Positions 43,339 to 52,552 of a DNA stretch of 64,000 bases are shown here, in pieces. The notes beneath the pieces are model-generated. The model was not told where the DNA came from. It did not search any database and saw only the letters and a program-made list of their open reading frames with translations. The position numbers were made by a program, and so were the translations under genes. The stretch covers positions 1 through 64,000 of the forward strand of contig CAYJAY010000005.1 of NCBI GenBank assembly GCA_964368445.1, in the 5' to 3' direction. How positions within the stretch are numbered: the stretch's first letter is position 1; each line of letters opens with the position of its first letter. The stretch comes from CAYJAY01 sp964368445 (GTDB lineage: Bacteria; Bacillota; Clostridia; Oscillospirales; Ruminococcaceae).

Positions 43339-43354
43339 TGTTCCACGTGGAACA
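43339..43354. promoter_or_regulatory. parS centromere site next to parA
   Basis: A second perfect TGTTCCACGTGGAACA palindrome, 55 bp before the parA start. ParB bound here could also repress parAB. Confidence 0.93.
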
Positions 43355-43408
43355 TATTCAAAATAACTAGAGAACTTACTTTAAAATATAATTATGGAGG
43401 TTTATATC

Positions 43409-44182
43409 TTGGGAAAGATTATAACAATCGCTAATCAAAAAGGCGGTGTCGGCAAAACCACAACTTCGGTTAATCTTGCGGCGGCTTTGGGCGCGCTTGG
43501 AATGAAGGTTTTGCTTGTCGACATCGACCCACAAGGAAACGCCACGAGTGGTACCGGCATAAACAAAAGGGCGTTGCGCGCGTCGTCGTACGACATTATA
43601 ATGAGCAACCGCCACATCGACGAAACGATTCAGCAGACCGCCTGTCCAAACCTTTGGATAATTCCGTCTCAGATAGACCTAGCCGGCGCAGAGCTTGAAC
43701 TTGTTTCGCTTGAGAGAAGAGAATATAAATTGAGAGAAGCTCTCTTAACAAAAAAACGTGATTTTGATTATATAATAATCGATTGTCCCCCCTCGCTTGG
43801 TCTTTTGACGCTTAACGGATTAAACGCGTGTGATTCTATTTTAATTCCAATCCAAAGCGAATATTATGCGCTTGAAGGTTTGTCGCAACTTATGACGACT
43901 ATTCGCCAGATAAAAAGGCTGTACAATCCCAACGTCGAGATCGAGGGAGTTTTGCTCACGATGCACGACGCGCGTCTTTCGCTTACTATCCAGGTTATGG
44001 AGGAGGTCAAACGCTTTTTCCCGCAAAAAGTTTTTGCAACAACGATACCGCGCAACGTTCGTCTTTCGGAAGCTCCAAGCTATGGCAAACCGATTAAATA
44101 TTACGACAGTTCTTCAAAAGGCGCGGAGGCATACGACAATCTCGCGGCAGAGATAATCGAACTAAACAGTTTAAACAACTAG
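43409..44182 (+). CDS. parA: Chromosome partitioning ATPase ParA/Soj
   Basis: A 257-residue ParA ATPase with the deviant Walker A KGGVGKTTTS near residue 11, the A' motif DIDPQGNAT and the Walker B-like YIIIDCPPSLG. It works with ParB to segregate origins and also modulates DnaA in Gram-positive bacteria. The start is placed at the TTG at 43409 (then GKIITIANQ), because GGAGG lies 7-8 bases before it; the ATG at 43394 overlaps that ribosome site. It is followed by parB after 39 bp. Confidence 0.95.
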   Translation: MGKIITIANQKGGVGKTTTSVNLAAALGALGMKVLLVDIDPQGNATSGTGINKRALRASSYDIIMSNRHIDETIQQTACPNLWIIPSQIDLAGAELELVSLERREYKLREALLTKKRDFDYIIIDCPPSLGLLTLNGLNACDSILIPIQSEYYALEGLSQLMTTIRQIKRLYNPNVEIEGVLLTMHDARLSLTIQVMEEVKRFFPQKVFATTIPRNVRLSEAPSYGKPIKYYDSSSKGAEAYDNLAAEIIELNSLNN

Positions 44183-44221
44183 TAAACAACACATTATATA
44201 TAAAGGTGAAGATAAAAATAT

Positions 44222-45076
44222 ATGTCAGTTAACAGATTAGGCAAAGGGCTTGATGCCTTATTTTTAGACAGCGCGACAGATGTCGGCAATTCAGACCAGA
44301 TAGCGATTATGGACATATCGCCCGACCGCGATCAACCGAGAACGGTGTTCGAGACCGAAGCTTTACAGGAACTTTCCGATTCAATTCGTGACCATGGAGT
44401 GTTGCAACCGATTTTGGTAAGACCTATTGCGGACGGTGGATACAGAATAGTTGCAGGCGAACGCCGTTGGCGCGCCGCACAGCTCGCAGGGCTCACAACT
44501 ATTCCGGCAATAGTCAAGACGTTGTCCGACACCGATGCAATGGTTATAGCTCTTATAGAAAATCTACAGCGCGAAGACCTCAACCCGGTTGAGGAGGCTT
44601 TGGGATATAAACGTCTCATGGAAACATGTAACCTAACACAAGAACAAGCGGCGGTTCATGTCGGGAAATCTCGCCCGACCGTTGCAAATGCGCTTCGGCT
44701 TCTCGCCCTTCCAAAAGAGGTTTTGGACATGGTAAGTAACGGAGCATTGACGACAGGACATGCAAAGGCGGTTCTTTCGGCGCCCGAACAAGAGATGATA
44801 ACGCTTGCAAACGAAATTGTTTCGCGAAGCCTTTCGGTTCGCGAGGCGGAAAAACTTTGTTCCTCTGTTAAAAACGAGAAAAAAATCCCCCCCTCCCCAC
44901 AAGAGTTTGTGCAAGACCCAACCGCAAAAGAGGTTGAACTTTCTTTGGGTCAAGAACTCGGCGTCGAAGTCAGGGTTAAATACAACGACGGAAGAGGAAC
45001 TCTTTCGCTTGATTTCTATTCAAAAGAACAGCTTTTTGAATATGCAAACAAACTTGGAAAGACATTAGAAGGTTAA
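44222..45076 (+). CDS. parB: Chromosome partitioning protein ParB/Spo0J
   Basis: A 284-residue ParB. The N-terminal LGKGLDALF contacts ParA. The CTP-binding/sliding-clamp domain has GERRWRA (79-85) and ENLQRED (113-119). The helix-turn-helix LTQEQAAVHVGKSRPTVANALRLL (near 137-160) reads parS, and the C-terminal part dimerises. AAAGGTGA precedes the ATG. Its probable targets, two parS sites, are at 40813 and 43339. Confidence 0.96.
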   Translation: MSVNRLGKGLDALFLDSATDVGNSDQIAIMDISPDRDQPRTVFETEALQELSDSIRDHGVLQPILVRPIADGGYRIVAGERRWRAAQLAGLTTIPAIVKTLSDTDAMVIALIENLQREDLNPVEEALGYKRLMETCNLTQEQAAVHVGKSRPTVANALRLLALPKEVLDMVSNGALTTGHAKAVLSAPEQEMITLANEIVSRSLSVREAEKLCSSVKNEKKIPPSPQEFVQDPTAKEVELSLGQELGVEVRVKYNDGRGTLSLDFYSKEQLFEYANKLGKTLEG

Positions 45077-45092
45077 AAACAAGGAGATAAAC

Positions 45093-46370
45093 ATGCTTGA
45101 TATAAAACGAATAAGGGAAAATCCCGATGAGATAAAAAACAGCCTTTCGTTTCGCGCGAAAGATTACGGAAAAGAAATCGACGCGTTAATAGAACTTGAC
45201 GCAAAACGCCGCGAGCTTCTAGTTCAAGTCGACGAGATGAAAGCGAAACAAAACGCCGCAAGTAAAAAGATACCGATGTTAAAAAAAGAAGGCAAAAGCA
45301 CCGACGACATAATGTCCGAGATGAAAGAGATATCGGAACAAATCAAAGTTAAATCGGAACAGTTAACCGAGGTTGAAAACCAATCGGAAGATATTATTCT
45401 ATCGGTTCCAAACACCCCCCACCCTTCTGTTCCAAGCGGAGCGGACAGCGAACAAAACGTAGAGCAAAGAAAATGGGGCGAGCCAAAACAGTTTGAGTTT
45501 GAACCAAAAGCACATTGGGACATCGGCGCAAATCTCGATATTCTCGACCCGGAAAGAGCCGCCAAAGTTACAGGTGCACGTTTTCATTTTTACAAAGGTT
45601 TAGGCGCGCGTCTTGAAAGAGCGGTGTTTAATTTCTATCTCGATTTACACAGCACAAAACATGGCTACACCGAAATCTTTCCGCCGTTTATGGCAAACCG
45701 CGATTCGATGCGCGGCACGGGACAACTTCCGAAGTTTGAAGAAGACATGTTCAAGCTTGAGGGACACGAATATTTTCTAATCCCAACCGCAGAAGTTCCG
45801 GTTACAAACCTACATCGCGACGAGATTTTAGACGCAAAAGATCTGCCCAAAAAGTTTTGTGCATACAGCGCATGTTTCAGGGCGGAAGCCGGAAGCGCCG
45901 GACGCGACACGAGGGGTCTTATACGTCAACACCAGTTTAACAAGGTTGAGCTTGTAAAACTTTCGACAGCCGAAACGAGTTATGACGAACTCGAAAGCCT
46001 AACCAACGACGCGGAAAAGGCGTTGCAACTTCTCGGACTTCCACACAGAGTTGTGTTGCTTTGTGGCGGAGACATGGGATTTTCCGGAGCAAAGACGTAT
46101 GACATCGAGGTGTGGTTGCCAAGCTATGGGCGTTATGCCGAGATCTCGAGTTGCACAAACTTCGAGGATTTCCAAGCAAGGCGCATGAACATTCGCTACC
46201 GCGAGGCACAAGGCGAGAAACCAAAATTTGTCCATACCCTGAACGGCTCGGGGCTTGCTGTTGGAAGAACGGTTGCGGCGATACTTGAAAACTATCAAAA
46301 CAGCGATGGCTCGGTTACCGTTCCGGAAGTTCTTCGCCCATACATGTGTGGCGCCGAAGTCATTAAATAA
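45093..46370 (+). CDS. serS: Seryl-tRNA synthetase
   Basis: A 425-residue class II synthetase that charges tRNA-Ser. The N-terminal coiled-coil arm (about 28-105) is followed by motif 2 ACFRAEAGSAGRDTRGLIRQHQF and motif 3 LNGSGLAVGRTVAAILENYQ (each near residues 265 and 380). Its start follows AAGGAGATAAAC, 16 bp after parB. The parA-parB-serS order is seen in many Clostridia. No T-box leader is present because the gene is internal to the operon. Confidence 0.97.
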   Translation: MLDIKRIRENPDEIKNSLSFRAKDYGKEIDALIELDAKRRELLVQVDEMKAKQNAASKKIPMLKKEGKSTDDIMSEMKEISEQIKVKSEQLTEVENQSEDIILSVPNTPHPSVPSGADSEQNVEQRKWGEPKQFEFEPKAHWDIGANLDILDPERAAKVTGARFHFYKGLGARLERAVFNFYLDLHSTKHGYTEIFPPFMANRDSMRGTGQLPKFEEDMFKLEGHEYFLIPTAEVPVTNLHRDEILDAKDLPKKFCAYSACFRAEAGSAGRDTRGLIRQHQFNKVELVKLSTAETSYDELESLTNDAEKALQLLGLPHRVVLLCGGDMGFSGAKTYDIEVWLPSYGRYAEISSCTNFEDFQARRMNIRYREAQGEKPKFVHTLNGSGLAVGRTVAAILENYQNSDGSVTVPEVLRPYMCGAEVIK

Positions 46371-46384
46371 CCAAAGGTAACCAG

Positions 46385-47602
46385 ATGTCAGATTTAAACA
46401 ATCAACAGCAAAATAACAATTCTTTTAAAAAATCTATAGTACAGTTTGTTAAAAATACAGTTAAAGTTTTTATGTTAACCGTTCCGGTGCTTGTGTTAAT
46501 TGTTTATATAAACTACACAGTAGACCCCTCGTCGCTTTACAAACTTTCACGCGAGGACAGCGACGAGATAACGGCGGTCGACATAATGATGACGGGGCAA
46601 AACGCAACCAATATCGGAAGTTGTAACGAACGTTTGGTTCGTCGCGAATATCTCAACCGCATGACACAACCGGCGCAGTCAATTGCGCTTGGCAGCAGTA
46701 GGGGCGCAATTGTGGACAGCGACATGCTTGGAGAACAATCGTTCTTCAACTTTTCGGTGGTTGGCGCGACTATAGAAGATTTCATAGGCTACTATGGTTT
46801 GCTTCACCAAAACGATCTTTTACCAAACAAAGTCTATTTTGTTGTAGACCCATGGATATTAAACGACAACTACAACGGAAACGGACAGGACAGGTATAAA
46901 GAAGCGGTGGGCGACGGGTATTACTATTACATGACCGAAGTTTTAAACAAAGAGGTAGATCCGAAAGTTGCCGAGATTGGCGCGCTTTACAAACCGTTTT
47001 CTGAACAAAAACAAAGCATATTGTCGCTTGGCAAAGATAAGCTTTTAAATCTGTTTTCGATAACATATTTTCAAGGATCGTTGTATTCCGTTTTAAACGA
47101 CAAGGAAGCACAACTAAACGCAATTTACACTGTCGAGCCAACCGATAACAAGTTTGAGTACAGCGATATTATTCGTTTTGACGGAAGTTATTCATACCCC
47201 GAGGGTTACCGAGAGGTTACGACAAACGAGAAAACCGTTCGAGCAATGGCGTCGTTGCCTGAAAGCGTTTTGGGTCTTGAAGATTTTGACGAGATAAACG
47301 GCGAAAACAACAAGTTGCTCAGGGAGTTTGTCGGGTCGATTCGCGACAGCGGAGTAGAGGTGGAGTTTTTGTTATTACCGATTTCCACCGTTATTTATGA
47401 GCACATGGAACAAAATTATGACAGATATCACAATTTCTTTTTAAGCGAAGAAACTATTCGCGATATAGCAAACGAGTATGGCTGTTCCGTGGTTGGAAGC
47501 TATAACCCGTATGAATTCGGTTTTGACATGAGTTCTTTCTATGACGGATATCACCCAACAAGCGAATCTGTCGCGTATATTTTAAGGCAGTCTACTGTCT
47601 AA
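46385..47602 (+). CDS. Membrane-anchored SGNH-hydrolase-like protein
   Basis: A 405-residue protein with a Gln/Asn-rich cytoplasmic start, one transmembrane helix (about 26-45) and an extracellular domain. GSSRG (103-107, nucleophile Ser104 or 105) and DGYHP (Asp387, His390) fit blocks I and V of SGNH/DltD/AlgX-like acyl-transfer or esterase proteins. The stretch NFSVVGATIEDFIGYYGLL is also typical of DltD-like domains. The exact substrate (cell-wall glycan, teichoic acid or exopolysaccharide) is unknown. AAAGGT lies 6 bases before the ATG. It is followed by plsC, so it may belong to an envelope-lipid or wall-modification unit. Confidence 0.68.
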   Translation: MSDLNNQQQNNNSFKKSIVQFVKNTVKVFMLTVPVLVLIVYINYTVDPSSLYKLSREDSDEITAVDIMMTGQNATNIGSCNERLVRREYLNRMTQPAQSIALGSSRGAIVDSDMLGEQSFFNFSVVGATIEDFIGYYGLLHQNDLLPNKVYFVVDPWILNDNYNGNGQDRYKEAVGDGYYYYMTEVLNKEVDPKVAEIGALYKPFSEQKQSILSLGKDKLLNLFSITYFQGSLYSVLNDKEAQLNAIYTVEPTDNKFEYSDIIRFDGSYSYPEGYREVTTNEKTVRAMASLPESVLGLEDFDEINGENNKLLREFVGSIRDSGVEVEFLLLPISTVIYEHMEQNYDRYHNFFLSEETIRDIANEYGCSVVGSYNPYEFGFDMSSFYDGYHPTSESVAYILRQSTV

Positions 47603-47636
47603 CAAAAAACATCACATTTGAAAGGCTCTTTTATTT

Positions 47637-48374
47637 ATGTTCACAGCTATTAAAACGCTATTTTGGTTTGCGTATTTTTGGATTTTCTTAATTTTAAGCA
47701 TACCTTTTTTGTTTGTTGCGGATATTATAAAGGCTTTGGGTAAAGACGAAAGTTATAAAAAATTGGTTATTGCCGTGACACGTTTGTGGACAAACAGCCT
47801 GCTTTTGATTGCCGGAGTTAAGGTTAAGACAAAAAATATACACAACGTTCCGAAGGACAAGGCGGTTTTATACATACTTAACCATCAAGGAAACTTCGAC
47901 ATTCCAATCTCGATATCATATCTTCCGGGATACATCGCGCTTGTTTCAAAAAAAGAGATTGGCAAACTTCCTCTTGTTTCGTCGTGGATGAAACGTCTAA
48001 GATGTGTTTTAATCGACCGCGACGATCCACGTCAATCGCTCAAGATGCTTTACAAAGCGGGCGAAAGCATTGCCGAGGGTTATTCGGTCGTTGTTTTCCC
48101 CGAGGGAACGCGAAGCGACAGCACAGAAGTTGGCGAGTTCAAAGCCGGGGCGTTTCGCCTTGCGCAAAAGGCCAACTGTACTATTGTTCCGGTTGCTATC
48201 GAGGGGACGTATAACATCATGCAAAAACGTTCGGTTTTGATACATTGTGCCGACGTTACGCTTAATTTTTGTAAACCTATCGACGTTGCGACACTTACAA
48301 AAGAACAAAAATCTAACCTACATGAAACGGTGCGCGAAGTTATTATTAAAGCGAAACAAGAGTCTGTTTTATAG
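47637..48374 (+). CDS. plsC: 1-acyl-sn-glycerol-3-phosphate acyltransferase (PlsC family)
   Basis: A 245-residue membrane-associated acyltransferase that would convert lysophosphatidic acid to phosphatidic acid. A hydrophobic N-terminal segment (about 5-32) is followed by the catalytic HX4D motif in NHQGNFDIP (near 82-90), VFPEGTRSDS (EGTR motif) and IVPVAIEGTYNI. Length is normal. It lies 34 bp after the SGNH gene. Confidence 0.92.
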   Translation: MFTAIKTLFWFAYFWIFLILSIPFLFVADIIKALGKDESYKKLVIAVTRLWTNSLLLIAGVKVKTKNIHNVPKDKAVLYILNHQGNFDIPISISYLPGYIALVSKKEIGKLPLVSSWMKRLRCVLIDRDDPRQSLKMLYKAGESIAEGYSVVVFPEGTRSDSTEVGEFKAGAFRLAQKANCTIVPVAIEGTYNIMQKRSVLIHCADVTLNFCKPIDVATLTKEQKSNLHETVREVIIKAKQESVL

Positions 48375-48401
48375 TTTGGCAAATTTACACAGAGGAGTAA
48401 A

Positions 48402-48533
48402 ATGAAAAAGTATTTGGCAATATTTGTAGCGGGACTTATTACCTATTGGATTATTGGCGGATTATTCATATTTTTCACTGACTATTCTCCGGGAGAGCTT
48501 ATAGCTTTATTCCTTGAAACAGTCTTTGGATAA
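48402..48533 (+). CDS. Small membrane peptide, 43 residues
   Basis: A short frame reading MKKYLAIFVAGLITYWIIGG, then LFIFFTDYSPGELIALFLETVFG. GAGGAGTAAA is ideally placed before its ATG. One hydrophobic helix covers roughly residues 4-26 and a second amphipathic segment follows. It lies between plsC and the aldolase gene on the same strand. It is not recognised, but the ribosome site and composition support real translation. Confidence 0.6.
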   Translation: MKKYLAIFVAGLITYWIIGGLFIFFTDYSPGELIALFLETVFG

Positions 48534-48593
48534 ATCGTATTACAAGCATAAATCTTATGATTACTTAAATTACTATATTGAAGGAAAACTGCT

Positions 48594-49640
48594 ATGAGAT
48601 ACATTGATTTTAGAAGCGACACAGTAACAAAGCCAACCGAACAAATGCGTGCGGCGATGGCGGCGGCAGAGGTTGGCGACGATGTCTTTGGAGACGACCC
48701 AACGGTCAACCGTCTACAGCAAACCGCGGCAACAATTTTGGGGAAAGAAGCGGCGCTTTTTGTTCCGTCCGGAACACATGGCAACCAATGCGCCATAATG
48801 TCGCACACCCACAGAGGCGACGCGATTGTCGTTGGCGAAGGTTGCCACATCCAAGACCACGAAGCCGGAGCATACGCAGTTTTGTCGGGGGTTTCGCTTT
48901 CGGTTGCAAAAGCCGAGGGCGGAATAATAGATCCTTTATCGGTCGAGCGTCTCATAACGGACGACAGCGACGTCCATGTTGCAAAAACAGGACTTGTGTG
49001 TGTTGAAAACGCCTATTCAAACGGGGCGGTTTTGCCGGTGTCGGTCATGCGCGATATCTATGTTTGTGCAAAACAAAAAGGAATTCCTGTCCATCTCGAC
49101 GGCGCGCGCCTTTTTAACGCGGCGGCGGCGCTTGACGTTGACGTTAAAGTTTTGACGGGATATTGTGACAGCGTTATGTGTTGTCTTTCGAAAGGCCTAT
49201 GTTCCCCGATGGGTTCAATTCTTGCCGGAAGTGCCGAGTTTATCCACAAAGCAAAAAGAAATCGCAAAATTTTGGGCGGTGCTATGCGTCAAGTAGGCGT
49301 TGTTGCGGCGGCAGGTATTATTGCCCTTACCGAAATGACCGAAAGACTAAAAGTCGACCATCAAAACGCGAAGTTCCTAGCAAGGCAGCTTTCGACCATT
49401 GAAGGTTTTGAAATCGACCCGCAAACGGTCGACATCAACATGGTGTTCTATCGTTCTTTGCTTGGCGACGAATTTGACAAAAACATCGTTTCGTTCATGC
49501 TTCAAAACGGAATTAAGATAACAAGCGGACATTTTGGACAATATCGCATGGTGACAAACAACGACGTCACCACCGACGACTGTATATATGCGGCGGAAAA
49601 ATTAAAACAAGCGGCACAACAGTTTAAAATCAACGGATAG
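48594..49640 (+). CDS. ltaE: Low-specificity L-threonine aldolase
   Basis: A 348-residue fold-type I PLP enzyme cleaving L-threonine or allo-threonine to glycine and acetaldehyde. FRSDTVTKPTEQMRAAM and GDDVFGDDPTVNRLQ start the protein; VHLDGARLFNAA (166-177) binds the cofactor ring and Lys200 in CLSKGLCSPMGS forms the Schiff base. Length is typical. There is no strong ribosome site: AAGGAAAACTGCT is about 9 bases before the ATG. Confidence 0.93.
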   Translation: MRYIDFRSDTVTKPTEQMRAAMAAAEVGDDVFGDDPTVNRLQQTAATILGKEAALFVPSGTHGNQCAIMSHTHRGDAIVVGEGCHIQDHEAGAYAVLSGVSLSVAKAEGGIIDPLSVERLITDDSDVHVAKTGLVCVENAYSNGAVLPVSVMRDIYVCAKQKGIPVHLDGARLFNAAAALDVDVKVLTGYCDSVMCCLSKGLCSPMGSILAGSAEFIHKAKRNRKILGGAMRQVGVVAAAGIIALTEMTERLKVDHQNAKFLARQLSTIEGFEIDPQTVDINMVFYRSLLGDEFDKNIVSFMLQNGIKITSGHFGQYRMVTNNDVTTDDCIYAAEKLKQAAQQFKING

Positions 49641-49692
49641 TTGTAAAACCAGATAATATTTTTTTATTTTTATAGCAAGGAGTCTTGATTAA

Positions 49693-50523
49693 ATGACAGG
49701 TAACAACATGCCCACCAAATCAAAAAAGCGCTTTACAGCCGGGTGTCTATTTTTTATAATAGTTTTTTCGGTGACGGTGCTTTCGCTTTACATACTCGAC
49801 ACAAGCTACATAACGAGTTCGGTGTTTTTATACTACTGTTTACCGATTTTTTTGATATCGGTTGTGCTTATCCTGTTTAAAGCAAGGATAGTTGCCTCGT
49901 TTCTTTTATTTTTTTCCTCGCTTGCGTTGGTGGCGTTGACGTTAATTGTTGCAAATAATATTAAGTCTGACCTCGCGTATTTTAGCGTTATCGTGGTGGC
50001 GGCGATAACCGCCATTGGTTTTTTGCTTGGGTTAACGTTTGAGACGATGAAAAAAGCAAAAAATAAATCGAAAGCCATAAAAATTGAACGAAAGAAAGCA
50101 AACCAAACAATATACAAAATTAAATCTGAACAGCAAAAAGCTATCGCTACGATGTCTAATCAGCTTGACAAATCCAAAAGCGAAATCGAAAACCTTAAGC
50201 AACAGCTCGAAGCGTCTCAGGTCAGTTCGGCGATGTCGACAAATAAGACGACGGACACCACCGCAACAGCAAACAGCAACTTGGCGAAACAAGACGACAT
50301 AAAGCCAAAAAAATTAAACGACACAAATAAAAATAGCGTTAGCGACGAAACTAAACAGCAAGATAACGCCAAACAAACCGTAAATCAAGCCGACGCAAAA
50401 CAACAAGACGGCAATAGCGATAGTGTTAATAAGACGACAAAACAACAAGATTTAACCACACAACAGAAAAACGAACCACAGCAAAACAAGTTCGGGTTTT
50501 TGGACAGGTTTTTGAAAAAATAA
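49693..50523 (+). CDS. Uncharacterised membrane protein with coiled coil and Gln/Asn/Lys-rich tail
   Basis: A 276-residue protein I do not recognise. Four hydrophobic segments lie in about 15-115 (for example CLFFIIVFSVTVLSLYIL and VASFLLFFSSLALVALTLIV), then a basic region (KKAKNKSKAIKIERKKA), a coiled coil (about 145-175) and a low-complexity tail rich in Gln, Asn, Thr, Lys and Asp (about 178-262), ending in FGFLDRFLKK, a possible amphipathic end. AAGGAG lies about 10 bases before the ATG. The tail has repeated TKQQD/AKQQD units. It may be a cell-envelope scaffold, but that is a guess. Confidence 0.6.
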   Translation: MTGNNMPTKSKKRFTAGCLFFIIVFSVTVLSLYILDTSYITSSVFLYYCLPIFLISVVLILFKARIVASFLLFFSSLALVALTLIVANNIKSDLAYFSVIVVAAITAIGFLLGLTFETMKKAKNKSKAIKIERKKANQTIYKIKSEQQKAIATMSNQLDKSKSEIENLKQQLEASQVSSAMSTNKTTDTTATANSNLAKQDDIKPKKLNDTNKNSVSDETKQQDNAKQTVNQADAKQQDGNSDSVNKTTKQQDLTTQQKNEPQQNKFGFLDRFLKK

Positions 50524-50541
50524 CGATTTAAAATCATAGAG

Positions 50542-50575
50542 AAAAGGACAGGAAAAAATCCTGTCCTTTTCTGTG
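50542..50575. terminator. Bidirectional terminator between convergent genes
   Basis: AAAAGGACAGG (50542-50552) pairs with CCTGTCCTTTT (50560-50570) around a 7-nt A-rich loop, between the plus-strand unit and the minus-strand pilus locus. Confidence 0.9.
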
Positions 50576-50601
50576 TCTTGTTATTGTATGGCGTTTTGCT
50601 T

Positions 50602-52503
50602 TTATCCTAAAGACAAAAGCCCGAGTTTTTGAAGCGTTAGCGCCGAACTGAAATCGGAATAGTACCGCGCGCCTATCTTTGTCCTAACTTCTACAAAACC
50701 TTTTGTTTCGTATTCGTTGCTTATTTTATCGAAATCGGTTATAAGTGAACTTATTGAAATCTCGAACGGTTCGTTCGTAAACGTTCTGCCCGGTTCGGAT
50801 TTGTTGAAATGTTTAAATATATTGCTGTCAACTCCGCTTATGTCGGTTTGTATATACTTGTCAACGTCTTTTAATTCGTCTGTAATTGGTGACGGGAGCT
50901 CTTTCATCGTGTTTGTTGCCGTGTCGAAATACATGTTACCATTTTGGTTATCCAACATATAAAGATAAAATTTAATCTCTCGTTCGTCATATTTTTCGTT
51001 GGTTTCGTCAACCTTTATCCAAGCGTCGCCCAACGACGAGTTTATTATGAAACTTCCCGCCAACGTGTCCAACGCATTGAACACAAACGGCATGAGATAA
51101 AACTTCATCTCTGAGGTGTCGTCTTTCTCTTCGTAAAGCTGAATTTCGATAGGTTCGAGATCTTTTAACGCAAAGTCGACAATATGTCTAATGCATGTAG
51201 CGATTGTAACGTCGGTTGTGAGATTTAACCAAGAAGCAGAGTTTGTTATGTTGTCGTATTCCCTAGCCTTGTTTTCAATATCTATTTCATGATAAACAGG
51301 ATAGAACGGCGAGTAATCCGGACTGGTTGTAACCCCTATTCCGACAAGCGGATTTTTATAAGGTAAGTTAAAATCAGAAGTTGCAAGAGCCGGTTTATCG
51401 GTTGCGCCGTCGGGGTATGCCGTGAACGCATAGATGTTTTTATAAACAAAACCTGTGTCTATTATCTTTTTAGTTATTGCTCCGTCTATAACTACGGTTG
51501 AATCTTTCTCTTTTCCGGCATAATCAAAAAGTTGTTCTGCAAGTTTTGCGATGTTTGTGTTTTCCGAAGGTGTCGCCGTCAGTTTTAAATCGACAAGCTT
51601 TGTGTCAAAAACCACCGCCAGCATGTCTTTGTTTTCGGGGTCGAAATATCCGTTATGTGTCGGTTTTGTCGCGCTTGGCGTGTCTTTGCCCAAAAGCAAA
51701 TCTAGTTGGAAATCTTGAAGGTCGTTTGTTGAGTAACCGGTTTCAAGGCTGTTTTTTGTTGCAGTGTCAAACCCTGCCGACAAGACCACAAGGTCAACCT
51801 TTTGCAAAAGAGTTTCAAGTTCGTTTTCTGTGTCGATACTTTCGTCGCTCGGGGTTACGCTTATAACGTCGATGTCAATGTTTGATTGGTCGTTGCCAAA
51901 AACATATCTTTTAAACCAGTTGTTGTTCTCTATTCCGTCTGTTACAAAGAAACTATCATAATACACCGTGTGTGTCGCGCCTGTCTCGGTTGGGGTGAAA
52001 TCATGTGTTCCGCCTGTTCCAACAAACCTATAACCATCTGCCGGAGTTCCGACGGTTTTTTCGACAAACTTTGTTCCCGAAGCGGTGAAGGTTCCGACAA
52101 CTTCGGTGTCTTTTTCAGCGGCCAGTGCTATCTCTAAAGCTCCGGAAGCCGGCGCGTCCCACGGGAAAATCTCTTGAGGGGAAAGGGGCGCCGAATCATC
52201 GGTCACACCCATTAATCCGGCGTTTGTCAACTCTGTTACAAGATTGTCATACTGTGTTTTGGTCGATAACGTCGTCGCGCCCGGTTCGTGATCGGCTACA
52301 TAATAACCAATGCTTCCGCTGTCCGCTTGTGGCACGATTTCGAGAATTATAAACGGTTCTGTTGCGCTGTCTTTCTCGAGCTGTTCAATCGATGCGAAAG
52401 ACTGTGCCGCGAAAACGTTCGCGCCCATTGTCGTTCCGAGCAAAAACAACAACATAAACGATGTCGTAAGATATTTTAATTTTGTCCTGCTAAATTTAAT
52501 CAT
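50602..52503 (-). CDS. Secreted DUF5057-like protein at the end of the pilus locus
   Basis: A 633-residue exported protein. A signal peptide (about 1-33, ending GANVFAAQ) precedes PFIILEIVPQADSGSIGYYVADHEPG, the typical opening of DUF5057 proteins of Firmicutes. The middle has VDLVVLSAGFDT, a Rossmann-like strand pattern resembling a glutamine-amidotransferase or vWA-like fold. No catalytic residues can be assigned. It follows three prepilin-like genes and is the last gene of the pilus locus, so a role at the cell surface, perhaps as a tip or accessory adhesin, is inferred. AAGGAAC lies about 11 bases before the ATG. Confidence 0.65.
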   Translation of the reverse strand: MIKFSRTKLKYLTTSFMLLFLLGTTMGANVFAAQSFASIEQLEKDSATEPFIILEIVPQADSGSIGYYVADHEPGATTLSTKTQYDNLVTELTNAGLMGVTDDSAPLSPQEIFPWDAPASGALEIALAAEKDTEVVGTFTASGTKFVEKTVGTPADGYRFVGTGGTHDFTPTETGATHTVYYDSFFVTDGIENNNWFKRYVFGNDQSNIDIDVISVTPSDESIDTENELETLLQKVDLVVLSAGFDTATKNSLETGYSTNDLQDFQLDLLLGKDTPSATKPTHNGYFDPENKDMLAVVFDTKLVDLKLTATPSENTNIAKLAEQLFDYAGKEKDSTVVIDGAITKKIIDTGFVYKNIYAFTAYPDGATDKPALATSDFNLPYKNPLVGIGVTTSPDYSPFYPVYHEIDIENKAREYDNITNSASWLNLTTDVTIATCIRHIVDFALKDLEPIEIQLYEEKDDTSEMKFYLMPFVFNALDTLAGSFIINSSLGDAWIKVDETNEKYDEREIKFYLYMLDNQNGNMYFDTATNTMKELPSPITDELKDVDKYIQTDISGVDSNIFKHFNKSEPGRTFTNEPFEISISSLITDFDKISNEYETKGFVEVRTKIGARYYSDFSSALTLQKLGLLSLG

Positions 52504-52552
52504 GCTTTTAAATGTTCCTTAATTTGTTTTACGTTTTAACGGTTTATACTTT

